Below are positions 63,735 to 64,000 of a stretch of DNA of 64,000 nt, in pieces. The notes beneath the pieces were generated by a model, which was given only the letters and a program-made list of their open reading frames with translations, was not told where the DNA came from and searched no databases. Source of the DNA: Endomychus coccineus (lineage: Eukaryota; Arthropoda; Insecta; Coleoptera; Endomychidae); NCBI GenBank assembly GCA_958510875.1, contig OY294068.1, positions 158,508,388 through 158,572,387 of the forward strand, written 5' to 3'. Positions within the stretch are counted from its first letter, which is position 1. Each line of letters starts with the position of its first letter. The translations under genes were made by a program, and so were the position numbers.

Positions 63735-64000
63735 ATACCGGGTGGGCCAATCAAACCGAAACACGGCCGATGTCTCATATACCGTTCGTTTAGAAAAAAA
63801 TCGCTTGGACCCGTCGATTTTTATTTTCCGGGTGAAAAATTTTCTCCATATCATCAATGTTGTAACTTTGACACCCTCGTGGGGGTGAACTTTAACCCCA
63901 AAATCTTAAATAGGAATAGGGGTCAAGTGGTACCTTATTTTAAATGTAATCGAATTCTCTGTACGACGCATCTTAGCTTCACAAATTTGATGCAGACGTT
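63735..64000. repeat. Uninterrupted copy of the 20384 repeat
   Basis: Starts TACCGGGTGGGCCAATCAAA as at 20384, then runs without interruption into CGCTTGGACCCGTCGATTTT, CTCGTGGGGGTGAACTTTAA and GTCAAGTGGTACCTTATTTT, matching 22336-22545. It continues past the window end. Confidence 0.9.

Noticed and set aside
1..64000. Bacterial-type systems (operons, CRISPR, phage genes)
   Set aside because: No tandem spacer repeats of CRISPR type, no operon-like gene packing; composition and gene structure are those of insect nuclear DNA.

Overview
The window is AT-rich eukaryotic DNA, almost certainly from an insect. The evidence is one recognisable host exon of the insect beaten-path (Beat) immunoglobulin family (15716-16114, minus) and a mobile-element complement typical of insects: Jockey/CR1-like LINEs, Penelope-like elements (PLEs), a Ty1/copia element, hAT, pogo and mariner-like transposons, and a tRNA-derived SINE. 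The order of insect is not resolved. No operons, CRISPR arrays or bacterial genes are present. Apart from the Beat exon, almost everything recognisable is repeat-derived, so the window reads as intron or intergenic DNA around one large host gene.

Layout. 1-5.2 kb: broken LINE reverse transcriptases (one interrupted by DNA holding a mariner-like transposase relic) and a decayed hAT element with an 8-bp target duplication. 5.8-8 kb: a large foldback repeat and a 54-bp minisatellite. 8.3-13.2 kb: three 5'-truncated LINE copies in alternating orientation. 13.2-18.1 kb: PLE fragments with GIY-YIG endonuclease coding, hammerhead-ribozyme long terminal sequences (pLTRs) and pLTR palindromes, surrounding the Beat exon. 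20-26 kb: a ~163-bp satellite array split by a ~3.1-kb nested insertion. 28-29 kb: an inverted-repeat element carrying the N-terminal part of a CXC-protein gene. 31.1-34.7 kb: a LINE with ORF1, endonuclease and RT. 34.8-39.6 kb: PLE and RNase H LINE relics. 40.8-43.3 kb: a copia element deleted for most of gag-protease-integrase. 43.3-48.5 kb: a hAT element inserted in a PLE pLTR, a pogo-like C-terminus, another PLE, an RNase H relic and a SINE. 50-62.6 kb: a nested complex with a head-to-head PLE pair, a nearly intact hAT element, a CXC-domain terminal-inverted-repeat (TIR) element and a 3442-bp tandem duplication.

The most interesting system is the PLE set. Several pLTRs contain hammerhead ribozyme cores (14480-14519 +, 50772-50814 -, 51784-51826 +, with weaker copies near 44.9, 47.6 and 37.8 kb). 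Their short stem III and stem I differ in sequence between families but remain base-paired. Two pLTR palindromes (16458-16618 and 16902-17024) turn around at the predicted self-cleavage site, which suggests a link between ribozyme cleavage and the way PLE copies join or prime. The second notable system is a CXC-domain TIR element for which the window also holds a diverged paralogous empty site.

Limits: repeat boundaries and family names come from reading by eye. No alignment, folding or database search was run.
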